64,000 bases of DNA from Stercorarius parasiticus (taxonomy: Eukaryota; Chordata; Aves; Charadriiformes; Stercorariidae): positions 62,001 through 126,000 of the forward strand of contig VWZL01001944.1 in the NCBI GenBank assembly GCA_013396915.1, written 5' to 3'. Numbering within the stretch: position 1 is the first letter of the stretch; each line of letters begins with the position of its first letter. Below are positions 41,427-55,000 of this stretch, piece after piece. The position numbers were made by a program, and so were the translations under genes. The notes beneath the pieces were generated by a model. That model had not been told where the DNA came from and made no database searches. It was given only the letters and a program-made list of their open reading frames with translations.

Positions 41427-41938
41427 CTGCAAGTGACAGAAACGGGGCTTTTACTGTGCTTGATCTGCATACAATGAGAGTAGGGAAGGGAAGGAGGGCT
41501 TTCTCCAGGCATTGTTTTAAACATCTACATCTTTCCAGGCTGGAAAACCCACCCAGCGAGTTTAAGCCTCCAGCTGGACCACGCGGCACCGTGCAGCACT
41601 GTGCTGAGATACCCTGGAAGACCACAAAAGCAGAGAGAAACTTACAGTTTCTGCTCTTCTCTGATCAACTGTTCTTACTACCACCAGAAAGGAAACCCTC
41701 TGCGTTACTACTCTGGAAGCGTTTAAGTGTTCTCAGTAAAGATGTTAAGCGTTTTACAGAAATTGCACATTTCCCCCTGAGGAGGTCTTTGTGGATCCCA
41801 CCAGAGCGTGCACATGCATTTCCTGCCCCGTGGTGGCGTGCCCCTTGGGGCCGCCTGTGTCCCCAGCCATCTCCTGCTCCTCCAGGAACGGAACTTGGGG
41901 AACAGCCATGACTCATCTCGCAGCAATTTTTAAGCGGG

Positions 41939-41990
41939 GAGAGAACCTCTCAAGAATTTGCTCTTTGAGAGGTTCTCTCTCAAAGAGAAC
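41939..41990. repeat. Imperfect inverted repeat with a third competing arm
   Basis: GAGAGAACCTCTCAAGA (41939-41955) is complementary, with one bulged base, to 41962-41979, around a 6-nt loop. A further TCTCAAAGAGAAC at 41978-41990 can pair with 41962-41970 instead. It lies in the intergenic DNA just beyond the CpG island. Function unknown. Confidence 0.85.
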
Positions 41991-42666
41991 CCACTGCTCT
42001 TTGTGGATGTCTTCTGAGGTTTTTTTTATTTCTACTTTGCAACTTTACATCTTAGCAAGTAATTTATCTACTCGTTCCTATTGGTTGGACATTACGAACA
42101 GGAAAAACCACCAGTGTGACTCCACACTTCCCACCAACCCCATGGCAGACCCCAGCCTATGAAAAACCAATTGATTTCAATGGCAGCCAGCCCAGGCCTC
42201 TCTGCACAGGGGACTGCCACAGCTTGGATGCTTGTGCCACGCAACAAGAGGTTTTATTTCAGGATTCCCAACCCCAGAGATGCTTTGCTCACCCCACATC
42301 TGCCAGAAGCGTATGCACATTACTTTGACCCACAGGCAATGGGCTTACCGAGCCTTCTCTGGCAGCAAGAGCATCAACGATGCTTTCAGGTTTTTCGGTG
42401 TATCAAGACAGTAGGAAAGAAGTAGCAGAACTGGCAGCAGCCACTTCAGCACCAACCTCAAAACCTATCAGCATCTAAAGCATGAAAAACTGAGCACTGG
42501 CAGCAGCATCTGGCACCGATGCTGTTCCCCCCGTCCCCCCCTCCACTCTTACCCCAGCCAGGAAGGCAGGCTGGTGCGCAGGCTGCCCCAGCCACACAGC
42601 TGTGAATCACAGAGCGGATGGGGGCCAGAGCGCTGCTCCAAACACAATGGGAATCCTGCAGGGAGG

Positions 42667-42683
42667 AAAAAAAAAAAAAAAAA
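42667..42683. repeat. Poly(A) run of 17
   Basis: A homopolymer of A in intergenic DNA. No retroposed gene body was recognised on its 5' side, so it is reported as a simple repeat only. Confidence 0.85.
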
Positions 42684-45600
42684 GTAATTTTTCCCAGGAA
42701 AATTACAGAAAAGGCTGGAGTAATCTACCACACAGTGATTTTAAGGACCACATATATCGACTAGCCAAGTCAATAGAAAATGTACAAGTGGGAGACCATG
42801 AGACATTTAGGAGCTTCATCTAAACATGCTGCAATAATGATAAATTTAGAAACGCCGCCTACCTACGTGAAGTTTGCCAGATCTTTTTGAAAAATGCCGA
42901 CACTAGAATTGGGCACTGTTCGTGTAATGGTCTCACTGTTGCCCTGTACAAGAGGCAGCGTTTCCCCACTCCCGGCTGATACTTCACAAAGTTTTATGCC
43001 ATGGGATTGTATTTGAACTCGAGGGGCAAGTGCCAATGCTGTAGCAATTAGCTGTGTGCCAGAATCTCCTGCATCTGTTCAGCGTTGCTCCTTTCCAGGG
43101 TAGTGTTTCTTATATATATTGTTGCCTCTCATCTTTGGCCCAGGTCCTCAAAGACATCCAAATGACTCTCTCCCACTAAAATCAATGAAAGCTGGGAATC
43201 AAAATACTTTCAAGGAGCAGGAATGCAGTTTCTAAACTTGATTTTGTTCCTGAATACATTAAAAACAAAGTTGCTGCAGTCAGCTCCCCTTATTAAGCTG
43301 TCAGGCTGGTTTCTTCCACCAGTCCCGTCCTCAACACATCATCTTACAAGTTTCCCAAGTCACAGATGTTGATCAACATATCTTTGAGGGACCCTAGAAA
43401 TGCTTCATTGGATGGTTCTTTTCCCAGTTATAACTCTTATTTGATTTTTGCAGCTCATCAGTTTTAAGATTATTTGATGTAGACTATGTTGATTTTTTAA
43501 TTTTTTTTTTAAATCAGCAAGTCACAGAAGATCCAAAGCAAATGTCCGAGTGCTTTCACAGAGCTGGCTGATAATGGTACCCCGACAAACTTCTAATGTT
43601 TCTTAGAAATTACTTCTCTCCATAAAAGCATTCTGATGCCACTACCAAAACCACCAAACCACTGGTTCCTTCCCTCAGCGGCCATTCCAGTTTGGACAAC
43701 AAATCAGGTCCCCATTGGCACCTACTGATTTTCTCTGTGCAATTGGGAATTCTGCAGTGTTTCAAGACGTTAAAAATCAATATCAACACCTCCCAGAGCA
43801 ACCGAGCTAGTTCCTCTATTACGTTTGCATGCTCATTTCTCACTTCTGCACAAGAAAATGTGTTTATAATGAGCAGCTGCTATTTTATGTCCTATTGGAT
43901 AGGGTGGCTTTCATTAATAGAGTAAGATCTGAATAGATCTGTTGCCTTTCTTTTGAATTAAGAAATTAATTGGGTTTCTATTATTTTTATGCTATTGTCC
44001 CTCTCAAGCATCAGAACTGCACCATTCTTCAGAACATATTTCTTCTTGTGTATATTCAATGTGTATTGTCCTTACCTGTAGATATTTCTACTTATGCCCT
44101 CCCCCTACCAGTGGCCAGCAATGACAGTAAAGGAATATAATAAGCATTTATTTTTCTTTGTTTTTATAATATATAGGGGGGTGCAGCACAAGGGAGTGCT
44201 AACTTCCTTTCCCTTCTTAGTCACTCATGAAGGAAAAAACAGCATTACCATGACTGTTGTGGCCAGATACACTTTGAGAAGGGACTACACGAAGAGGTCG
44301 GCTGAGACTACCTGGAAAAAAAACACGTTCTGGCAGCCACGGGGAAGGTAGAGCCACACGCCTAGAGCCCACTGCTGGCTCAGGCCAGGAGCTGAAAAAA
44401 GTCCAGTACTGCAAGGAAAGAAAATAACTTTTCTGATTATCCTGCGTACAGGCAAGAAGGGCTTTTTCGTTCCTGAAAAGCAGAGTTGCAATAACATGCT
44501 AGACACGATCTCCTAATCAAACAAGCCAAACTCATGAATTTTGGGCAGCTGAAATGCAGTGATATGAGACTATTTGCACTTCTCAAACTTAGCAACTGAG
44601 CTAAAGTAGTAAACTCTAGAAATGCTGTGTAGAATAAACTTCGAAATGCTTCCTTCAAAAAGATGAGAGCAAAGTAAATAAAAACTTTACTCTTGAGGTC
44701 TATCATGAAACTCACCCTTCTCTTTGCTGATACTGCATGAGCCACAGTCTGCTTGGGCACGGCAGTGATGCCACTGTAAACACAAAACAGGCTCTTCTAT
44801 AGTGACTGTAATCAAACCCAGCCTGGCACCTCGGTAAGTAGCAAGGTAGCAGGAAAACCCTACCTAGGTATTGAGGCTTCCGTATGAAGGACTGAAAATT
44901 ATCATTGGTTTGTCTAGAACAGAATCTGGGAGAATTAATGTTTTTTTAAACAAACAAAAAATATTTCTATCTTTAAGAAAGAAATTACTCCCTACCAGTT
45001 TTGTAACTCTTCTCTGTCGAGAAGGGATGGAGGCAAGGTTATTGAAGTCCTTTGAAAACTAGCAAATCCTTCAACATTAAAGACAGATAAATATAAATAA
45101 AAATCCACATGTATGTGTATATATATGCAATTTTTTCTCTCATATTGCTCAACATTAAATATTCGTTAGCAGTTTTAAAATCAACACTCTAAAAAAATAA
45201 AGCAGCTAGATTTTCTGAAGAGAGAGTCCTTTAACAAAGTTACACATGGAAAATTTTTGCTGGAAATGCCCATCGCTAACGACGAAGGACACTCCTCTGT
45301 GTCAAAGACCGAAGCCTTCTCACAAACCGTTCAATTCCAGCACAGGAGTTCAACTATTACGTAGGCTTGAGCAAAACAAGCTAAAGTCAAGGTAAGACCT
45401 GTGCTCACAGGGAAATGCAAACCCATATCCATAACACTGTTTAAATCCTGCCATTTGCACCTAGGTCAGGAACGAAAGGATTTTCAGTCATTTCATGTCG
45501 AGAGCTGGACTAGTCTCTGTAAAAGGCACTGCCCAACCAGACTGTGGCTTCGTTTCTCTAAATGCTATTCAGCATGACAGACTATGAGATGGAGTTCAAT

Positions 45601-48600
45601 CTAAATTTAAGCACTCTTTGTAGACTATTAATAGAAGAAAAACTGGTAGCATGAATCATCATGTGGGAGCTGCAGAGCAACAGCTATTTATTTTCTATAA
45701 TATATAGAAGTTACCTTTATACAATAAGTGAACTGTTGCAGTTGCAAGGCCCAGCAGAAGTCAGATGATTCTTCTTCACTTACACTATTCTCATGTTATT
45801 CTAAGGAGGAATGAGAGGGCAACCCTTATTTAACCTGACAAAGTCCACATTGTGTATAACCAAGGTCTGTCACAACATAAATTGGAGACAAAAAGTAGCC
45901 ACTGACCCTGCTCCCCACCACTCCCTGCTCGGGAATAGCACGTGCTGGAAATGTTGGTGCAAAACAATGGAACTTCATAGGTTTATAGAGTGAAGTTAGT
46001 GTTTTGGCACCCTGTTCCCATGCCTGTATAACGGTTGTACTCTGGCCAAGAGGCAAACTGTAGCATGCCTTCCCTTCATGTTTCTTCTCTGCTGGGACGA
46101 TAGTCCAGCTGTATTATCATTAGACCAGCCATTTTGGGGAAAGGTTTTTCAGAAGGGCTGAACATCTAACAGCTCCTGAACTGCAAAACTGCTGATGCTC
46201 AGCACCCCTCGGGATCATACCCTCCAACACGGGGATTATCTTTTTCAAGAGATGGCACCGGTTATGCGCTCCCCAGGCTTTGCCCTGGGCTTTGCTCCAT
46301 TGCAGTTGATTGGACTCTGAATGTGGCCCCACAGAGACACACAGTGTTAACACGCTGGCATTTTGGTGCTCTGTGGGATATTTATTTTTGAAAAATACGA
46401 TATTGTCAACAGCTCAGTGAAGTCGTCTCCAGACTGTTATGTCTCCTTCTCAAGTTTCTTTCATTTTTAAGAGCTTAACTTTTAGGCTTCTGGCATGAGG
46501 AAAGAGCCTAAAATGGTCTAAGAAAAGGAAGAATAAAGAAGGGAGCGAGCTATGCACAGCACTGGAGAGAAGCACAAATATTTCCTCATGCTATATAATC
46601 AATGCAAACATCTAGCAGTAAAAATACTGTGATAAGACACTACTGTGTTCAACCCTATTTTCATAATGAGATTAAGGAGGTTCCAAAGAACTAGAAATCC
46701 TGAAGGGCAAAGAACATCTAAGAAAAGTCAACTTCACAGTTTTCAAACAGGACGTTTCATATAGAGAAATTCAGTTCGATGAACAGAGCTCAGTTAAACC
46801 ACGGTGATACAGAGGGAAATGGCAGACAAAGACTAGTAAAACCTTAACTTGGATTAGGACTGATGGCATCAGTCCCTTATCTACTTTTATTTTTCTAAAA
46901 ATTCATAGGCAAAATTTTTTCTATACAAAGATGCATGGGAGAAGTTTCAAAGCAACTTTTCTAACGTAAGTGAAGCCAATAAACAAACATTTAATTAGAT
47001 ATAAATGATCTAATCTTGAGCTGCCAGGAATAGACACACGAATTAGCTAACTTCTCCATTCAAGGTGCTGGGTTGCAGCATCAAGCAGTAATCCACACGG
47101 AAGGTACGGGAGCTTTCCACAATACCATCACCACTTTCTGAGCAATTCAATCTAGAATTCTATACCTTACTCAACCTTTAGTATTGAGGAGAACACAAAT
47201 GCTGGGCCCAAGGAAAGATAGTGCTGAAAAAAAACCCCATAGACAAAACACTAAGCGAGGGAGCTAGGAAAGGGTGAACAATGTGAACATTTATTATTTT
47301 TTTTTAAAGTCTTAACAGTAGCTGCTGGCTATTAATAACTTCCCATCTGGAGAAGGGCGTTAACTTTTTGTGATAAGTTAGTGTCTCTGTTTTAAAAGAA
47401 TTTTGCGTGGGAAGAACCTACATCTTCGTGAGCCCCTCTTGTCTATGCACTTTGTGGACAGACACACAGCTCTTGGCAACGTACGTGATATAATCCAAGT
47501 CTCTTCCGTTGATCAAAGCATTTGTGAAACCCTTTATGAAAAGAATTTTAGTTGAAAGTTCTGTAATGCTAACCTAGTTCCTATGCAGAATTTAACTGCA
47601 GAACAACCATGACTCCAATATAAGCTTTTGTGATTTAATGCAATGGAATATTATATGGCTGTTGCTTCTGACATCTTTATTTTACTGTTCCATATAGCTG
47701 CAGTTTTTCATTACATTAAGACCTTTAAAATTATTTAACTGATTTTATTATATTCAACTTAAACATGCTTACGGAGCTGGTTTCACATTTTTAACAAAAT
47801 TCTCTGGTGACAGCTTGGAAGACAATCCACGAAAAAAACCCAAACCCCACTTTGGTTAGGGAATTTTATTTCAGCGGATATGGGAAAGAAAAGTTGCAGC
47901 TCTACAGACTGCAGAGACACTAGTGTTTTAGCGTACCTCAGGCCTGACCTGTGTCCGGTTCCCTGCTTCTGTCTTGACCTTCAGAGTACCAGTTGCAGGC
48001 ACACAAGTCATTTCTACAATGCTGTCATGCACTTGCTACAGAAAAGAAAAACATCTGTTTTCTGACATGAGTTTACTACACTACACTTTTAAAACATTTA
48101 TTTTTAAAAAAAGTATGAAAACTGAAGAACCATGCTTAAAACCAGGACATAAATCCATTTTGAGAACTAAGAAGAGTTTTCTTAAAGCACTCAAATTCAG
48201 GGAGAATACTTCACCTCAAGAAAGGAGAAGCGAGACATTTTCTTGCAGAATAACATTACTGAGACAAAGACTTTTCTGAATTGCTGAACAGTCAGAAAAC
48301 ACACAAAATACAAAAAAAATTTAGGTAATAAATAGGTAGAATTAAAATACCTATACTAGTCAGTGCACTTAAGACCAACATTTGAAATAAACAGGAGCTC
48401 AGTCCAAACCTCAGGATCCAATTTATTCCAGAGCACTTGAAATTAAAGCTTTAAAACAGTATTTGAAAACAGTTACTGTCCAGGATGACTGAGACCAAAT
48501 CAGATTGAAGGTGCCCCAGTCTTTATTTTCACCTGGAAATTTTATTTTTAGCCATCTGCTTTAAAGACTCTCATCTGTTACAGAGGTGAAGTCCTCAATC

Positions 48601-49033
48601 CCTCCCCAGTCCAGTTCCTTTAGAGAGAGAGTACACACACATGCGTTGCCTTACTTGGTTGGGTTAAGTAACATTTAAATAATTCTAATCCTGCAATTTA
48701 TTACAGAAGTTGCCTAAATTGAACATAGTCTCTGCAATCCCCTAGTCTCAAGACTAGGCCAATACAGCCTAAGCAGATGCCTTATCTAGGCTATTCACTA
48801 CCTTATCATTTAAAACCCTTCGGGGGTAGATACCATAAAGTATGCTGGTGTACCAAGAGAGACACGACTTCCAAACAATCGTGAGGTTCTGTGTATGCAA
48901 ATAATTCGCATGCACTTCTCATCCATAGCGTATAAACCACCAAAAACTACTTCCTGCAACATTTACTCCTGAAAAACCACGGTGACACAAATAGCATTAA
49001 AATATTCCCTTTGTGGCAGCTTCACTCAAGTAA

Positions 49034-49070
49034 ACATAAACACACATTTTCGCTTTTTGCAATCTTTATT
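49034..49070 (-). terminator. SPECC1L: Candidate SPECC1L polyadenylation site
   Basis: On the minus strand, AATAAA (49065-49070) is followed by an A-rich segment where cleavage could occur and then by a strong GU-rich downstream element. This is the most complete poly(A) signal found between the SPECC1L stop and the ADORA2A promoter. Confidence 0.5.
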
Positions 49071-52000
49071 TCATGAATAATTAAGAAGAAAACATGGCAA
49101 CATTGGCAAATTGAAGGCATACATACTAAATATTCATACAGAATACATTATGGAGAAAGTAAATGCCCAGATCTTTAGTGGTCCTTGCAAACTAAAAGCA
49201 TATTGGTCCTCCAAAAGGTTTAGCTTAAAATACACTTGCTGGCCTTTTAAGTTCCAATAATTGATTAACAGCTTGTGCCTTTCAAACGAGAGACAGGGTG
49301 AAATACAATTTGAACATACTTCCAAGTTTTCCTCAAACCTATATTCCTCAGCTCTAACCAGAAGCAAACAAAATGTTTTTTCCTCCTTACCTTTTAAATG
49401 TATACACTCATACACCACCCTAAGTATTCAAGACACAAGCACTTCTTGAAACATGTTCAGTTTTATTAGGAACTTGCATATGTACATATATGTATACACA
49501 CACGTATATATGTGTGTATATATGTACATATATACATGTAAAACCTCTCTATGTAAAATGTCTATATATGTCAATGTGTGTGTAAACCATTTGAAAGGGT
49601 TCTGGAAAAGAGAAAAGTGCTTGTTGTCTATAATGAGAATTACTAAACCCATACATATACTGTTAGGTCAGGCTAACAGTTGCGTTTCAAGGGAGTATAA
49701 AACTAACACAAATCAGAAAAGCTGGATGGATGGGAAGAGCTTTTAAGAATCACCGTTTATACATCATCTTTAAAGGCCATGGAAAATAAGCTTTAAATTA
49801 GCTATTTAGGAGATATTAGTACTGGCTACAGTGTCATCTCAAACAAGGTTAGTCCTTACCCAATACAGTGCTGTGAAATTAGATTGAGACATCAATAAGA
49901 TTCTGTTCTTTCATGAAGTCTAAAATTCATCACACTGTCCTGTCAATTCTGCCTCACACCTGAACAGAAAGTACCCTCATCCAAGAGTTGGAGGGTACCA
50001 ATTAATGCCCTTCTGACTTTGATCTGGAGAGTCGTTCAATATTAAATGGGATCACTGATTTATTTCACACACATGAACAACTCTTGATCTTCACTGACCT
50101 AAAGTGAACTTACAGTCTGGAGGCTAACTAGTCTATGTTTTGTGTAGTAGTGTTATACTTTCCGTTAGATAACATACAGAAAAAAAATAAATTTCTGTTC
50201 AAAAAAAACCCTTCAGATATGTATAAAAGTGCTACTTAAAAAAAGTAAAGTTAACCTTATAACATATGCAAAACCAAAAGTGTCTAACAAACTGAAATGT
50301 TGTAAATTACAAGGATTAAGTACTTAAGTATGTTACGTGTATTTGTGCCTTCTTGACTGAACTGATTCCCAAGTAATTATCCTAATTGAACATATGCAAT
50401 AATGGGTAACCTGTCAAATACCTCCAGAGAAATTTCAACAATGGAACAAAAAAAGAAGGGCCTCTTTTTCCCCATTTGTTGAAATAGAGTTCAGAAACAA
50501 AAATTGACTATTCCATTATTGCAAATGCAGTCTACTGTCAAAACAGGTCAGTTCATGAACTGTGGAACCAGGACTGCCAACGGCTCCTCTGCAGCAGGAA
50601 ATGTCCACTGGGCTTCCTAACTACCACATAAATACACCAGATACATGCCATTAAAATAATACATATATCACTAGAATGAAAACGCACGTAATATGTTGCT
50701 ATGCTGGGGCACGGTAAGTTTAAAGCCTTGACTTCCCCAAACAACTTGTTCATATTCTAGAACTCTATGCAAAATACAAAAGCCTTAGAAAAGTGCAACA
50801 AAACTAGCTTCATGACATTTTTCTTTCAGTTTTCATAAATACAATCTCATAAAAATATTATTAAACAGAAGCATACTTCCCAGTGGAGAACGAACGTGCC
50901 ACATTTCAGCTTTGAGTAAATGATTTTGGCTAAACTGACCGGCTCCGCCCCCCCNTTAAAATTAAAATTAAACCAGCTTAATCACATCAGGCTGCCATAA
51001 TAAGATGCCAAAGTTTCCCCCACCATTTTGCATCCACAAGTCCTGCTGGAACTGATGGGAACTTTATGTGCAACTCTGTGACAGAGTGTCACCTAAGGGT
51101 AAGGAATAGTCCAAATAAGAGAAAGCTGTCAGTTTGAAGGAAGTCATCTGGTATTCATAGGTTTTACTGAAGTTGCACTGTGAGGAAATAATCCTATTAT
51201 CGCAGAAAGAATTAATTTATGGAGGCTAGGATAGTGGCCTTGGCAAACTGAGTTCAAGGGTGTAGGGTCCCCAAAACTAGCAAGCGCAAACACATACGGG
51301 AAAAAAAAGACACTTGTGTCAACTCTAACAAAAACTGGTACTGTACAAACCTCAAGCTTTTAAGTTATTTAGCAATAATTATCAAAAGCATACTTGCTAC
51401 ACGTTCCAGATGCTTAACATCTTGGCTTTGACAATTACAAAGTGTACTACAACACTGATACTGAAATCACAGGGAATACAACAGGAAAAACTTAAGATGA
51501 AGGACTGGGAACACTCAGCAAGCCAGTCAGTAATTTAAAACCCATCCAGCCACTCTCCTTTGAAAGCAGAAACACTACTAGAGATACCTTTCTAAATACA
51601 GACAATTAAATATATTAAGAGATGTCAATGATCCCTTAACTCATTTAAGGAGTTGATAACTGGGGGGCAAGAACACCCGATGGACACCTGGGGGTGATGT
51701 AGGCGATATGGGAGATAAGGAAGTGGTGGGAGAGTCAAGCAGCTCCAAAACGTCTTGCTAATCAACAGCCACTACCCTGGGAAAGCACGGTGGTCGTGGG
51801 CAGAGCTTGTGGATGACAACTACACTTTGATACCACCGTTCACCAAATTATTTCTCAAACTGGTTAATGTTACTGAGCATTCATACCCTAACGCTAGCTT
51901 AAAGAAAGGAACTGCAGAAATAGAGCTTGGCAGAACATATACATAAAACAGAAATAAATATTTACCAAGTTAAGGGAAGGACCACAAACAAACTATATAG

Positions 52001-55000
52001 TTAAACTGGTCTGTACATGAACACCACCTATTTTTAAATCCTCTTTCTTAGGCCACCTCAGAAAGACTATTACTCATAATAGGCAAAAAATAGGGTATAG
52101 GTGTACAACTGGATTCCTTCCCAGAAGAATTCTGCCCCTTAATAGCTCCTGCTGGATGCAGCCTGCAGTTAGGCTGTGCCTGTATTAGGTGCAAGAGCCA
52201 AATAAGAAGTAAAGTCACCACATGCGTCACATGAACACAGTTTTACTTTAGCCTATGCACAGCTTCACGCCTGTCATCCAGAGGGGGCAGCTTTGGAAGA
52301 TATTGTCACATATCACCTGAAAACCAGGGGGCTTTCCCAAACCAGTCAACAAGCAGAACACAAAGTAAGAAAAACACCCAGAAGTTCCCCATATCTCCAA
52401 CTTCCCAAATAATCTTGTTTAAAACTAGGCTATAATAAACTTTATACCCTGTGCCAAGACTGAACATAAATACAGAGAATTGAATAAACATGATTTTTTG
52501 GTGATGCAAAACATGCAACAGAATCCAAATGTCTGAAGTGTTGAAACAGGGAACTGAAAAAATGGATAAGAATTTAGCATTGAGATCATTAACAGAAATT
52601 AGATGCCAATGAGAATTTTTTGTCACAGGTACAAAATCCTTAAGGCAGATCTTCAGCAGTTTAAACCACTGCACTGCATCATTAGAGCAAGGGGTACATT
52701 TATTTCTCCTATGCATGTAAAACCAGAGTAGGAGTGCTGCCAGTAGTGCTATTAATAAGAGTTTACACCAGTACATCAAAGCAGAGTTCATTTTGCTTTG
52801 GCAAATTAAGGGGCCCCTAAAGCATAACGACAGACTGTACAGAAAAACATGAACAGTGGAAGTATTTTACAAAACGAGACAAAAAATTATCAGAAAGGCT
52901 ACATGTAACTTGAGGAATATATTTTATGCAAAAGAGACAAAAATTTACTTTTACATCAGAATATGCTGTAATTAAACACCATATTCTGGATTACCTATCC
53001 ATAAACACAAATTTAAAAGGGAAAATTTCACTCACAATATTCCAGAGGCATGAGAATGAGAGATCTTTGTGAGGGCCATTGAGATTCACACTAGAGATAC
53101 TAAATTAGTGTTTCTATTTAAATATACAAGACAACCAAATCAAACTGGATCAAACAAAACCAACTGAAGATCAAATCAAGTGTAATCCATCCTGAAGTCA
53201 CCTCAGTTCTGTTATTATTAGATACTCCATATCAAAACTTCTGACAGAATTTTCCTGAATAACCAAAATTCCAAAATTAAATTTTTCCTCCCATCCCTTC
53301 TTTTTTGGTAAAGAAAGCCCCACAGCTGTTCATTCAGTTCACTGCTGATGATCTTGCATCAGGCTGACAACTAGCCAAACGGAATGAACATTTGGCTCTA
53401 AAGTGACCTCTCTAATCCATGGAAGTGTTTCAGTAAGCAGGATCCAGAAGATCACATACCTGTATCTGCATCAATATGTTTGACAGCTCCATTTTGTTGC
53501 CCACCCCACCCCTACAGGTGGCAATGAGTAACCCTGATATACTACAGCACAGGCATTTGCAAGGCACATATTAAAATGCAATAATACAAATTGATGATAA
53601 AATATTTGTCCTTTTTTTTTTAGTACATTCAGAAATATTTTCTGGATTAAAAAGAAAGGAAAGTAAATGGGCATAAACTCGTACTTCATATGTACAAAAA
53701 CCCAGGCTGTTTCAGGATTAACTATGAGTAGGAAGTGAACAGAACAGTATCATCCACGTCCAGAAGGGCTACAGTTATTGTTCCTCTTTAAAACTTTAAT
53801 GCTGTTTGAACCTTCAGAAAAAACACACTGTAGAGTGCAGCAGGGCATTACGTTTGTTTCAGACCTTCCATTGCTTCATTACTTCCCTTTGGACAGCTGT
53901 GCAGCATCTTATATGTAAAGGCTCAGATACATCATTATAAAAAGAAAACCCTTTGTGGGGCCCGATATTCCTTAACAGATATGAATATAGCAGAGGTTTA
54001 TCAGACTGATCACACCAGGAAGTTTGCAGAGCTCTGAAGTTTAAAACAAGATCATTTTTATAATTACTAATAACTTTTCTCTCTCTATGAAGATTAGCAG
54101 CCCATCTTTTTAACAGAAAGTATCTGGAAAATGTGACTTCACCTTTTACAAAAGGTTATATTATTAGTGTTATTTCAGACTAATACAACATTCCAGGTAA
54201 ATGAAGTTGAACACTGGACAAAAAAAAAAAAATAAAAATCAGCCTAAAGCTCAAATTACCTTAACAAAACAGGTCATGAGTGAATTTAGACCTAGAAATG
54301 CTATCCTTTTTATTAGAAAAATATTTTCTTAAGATCTAAGGCAATGAATAAGACAATCATAGCTATGGATGCCTGTTCAGAGGATGAATAGAAGGTTTTT
54401 TAAACATAAATTGGCAAAACCTGAAATTTAGTAGTAAAAGATGGAATGTGAGACAGCAATAATGCCTATTTCCAATAAGACTATTCTTACTGAAACTTTT
54501 CTGAAGAAATGAAGCAAACAAGTTCTTTTTTGAAGAAATATACGTGAGAGGAAATTGTATTTCAGACTTTTATTAAAATCTGTTAATGAAGATTTTTCAC
54601 TTGAAGCCTCTCTTGCAACAATTGTCTTTAGATTACATTGGCTCTTCAAATGCACCAATTAATAATCTGACAGTATCTGGCTACTTTTAGGGCTCTAAAG
54701 AAGTGTAAGAATGTGTGAGAGACTGCTCCTCTGAAAACTTCTCCAAAGGCCCTCAGCATGGAGTAAGCAGTTATTTTGCAAATTTTCAAACTTCTCACAG
54801 GCACATATCACTGTAAGCATATATTTTTAGATAACACTAGCTGCTAGAGACATGCTGAATTATTACTCTTCACTGGGCTATGTTCTTCAGATGATAGGTT
54901 TTTGGATTTGGCAATAATTTTGAGTTAAATCTGTGCTTTTATACCATGATGAAGTTTCACAGATGCCAAGCACAGTTGTGTTCACTGGGTTAACATCTAT

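Larger units (their letters stand above)
41427..49033. other. Intergenic DNA between SPECC1L and ADORA2A
   Basis: No gene was recognised between the CpG island and the proposed SPECC1L poly(A) site. It contains the inverted repeat at 41.94 kb and a poly(A) run at 42.67 kb. The remainder is ordinary AT-rich sequence with short frames lacking domains. Confidence 0.65.

Noticed and set aside
40520..41477. Overlapping frames of 243 codons (plus) and 198 codons (minus) across the CpG island
   Set aside because: Stop codons are rare in GC-rich DNA, and both translations are Arg/Pro/Ala/Gly-rich with no domain. One crosses an N.
52306..52791. 161-codon minus-strand frame with a hydrophobic N-terminus
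   Set aside because: It lies in the proposed SPECC1L 3' UTR, in AT-rich sequence where Phe/Leu/Ile-rich frames arise by chance. No family was recognised, though it is long enough to test for conservation.
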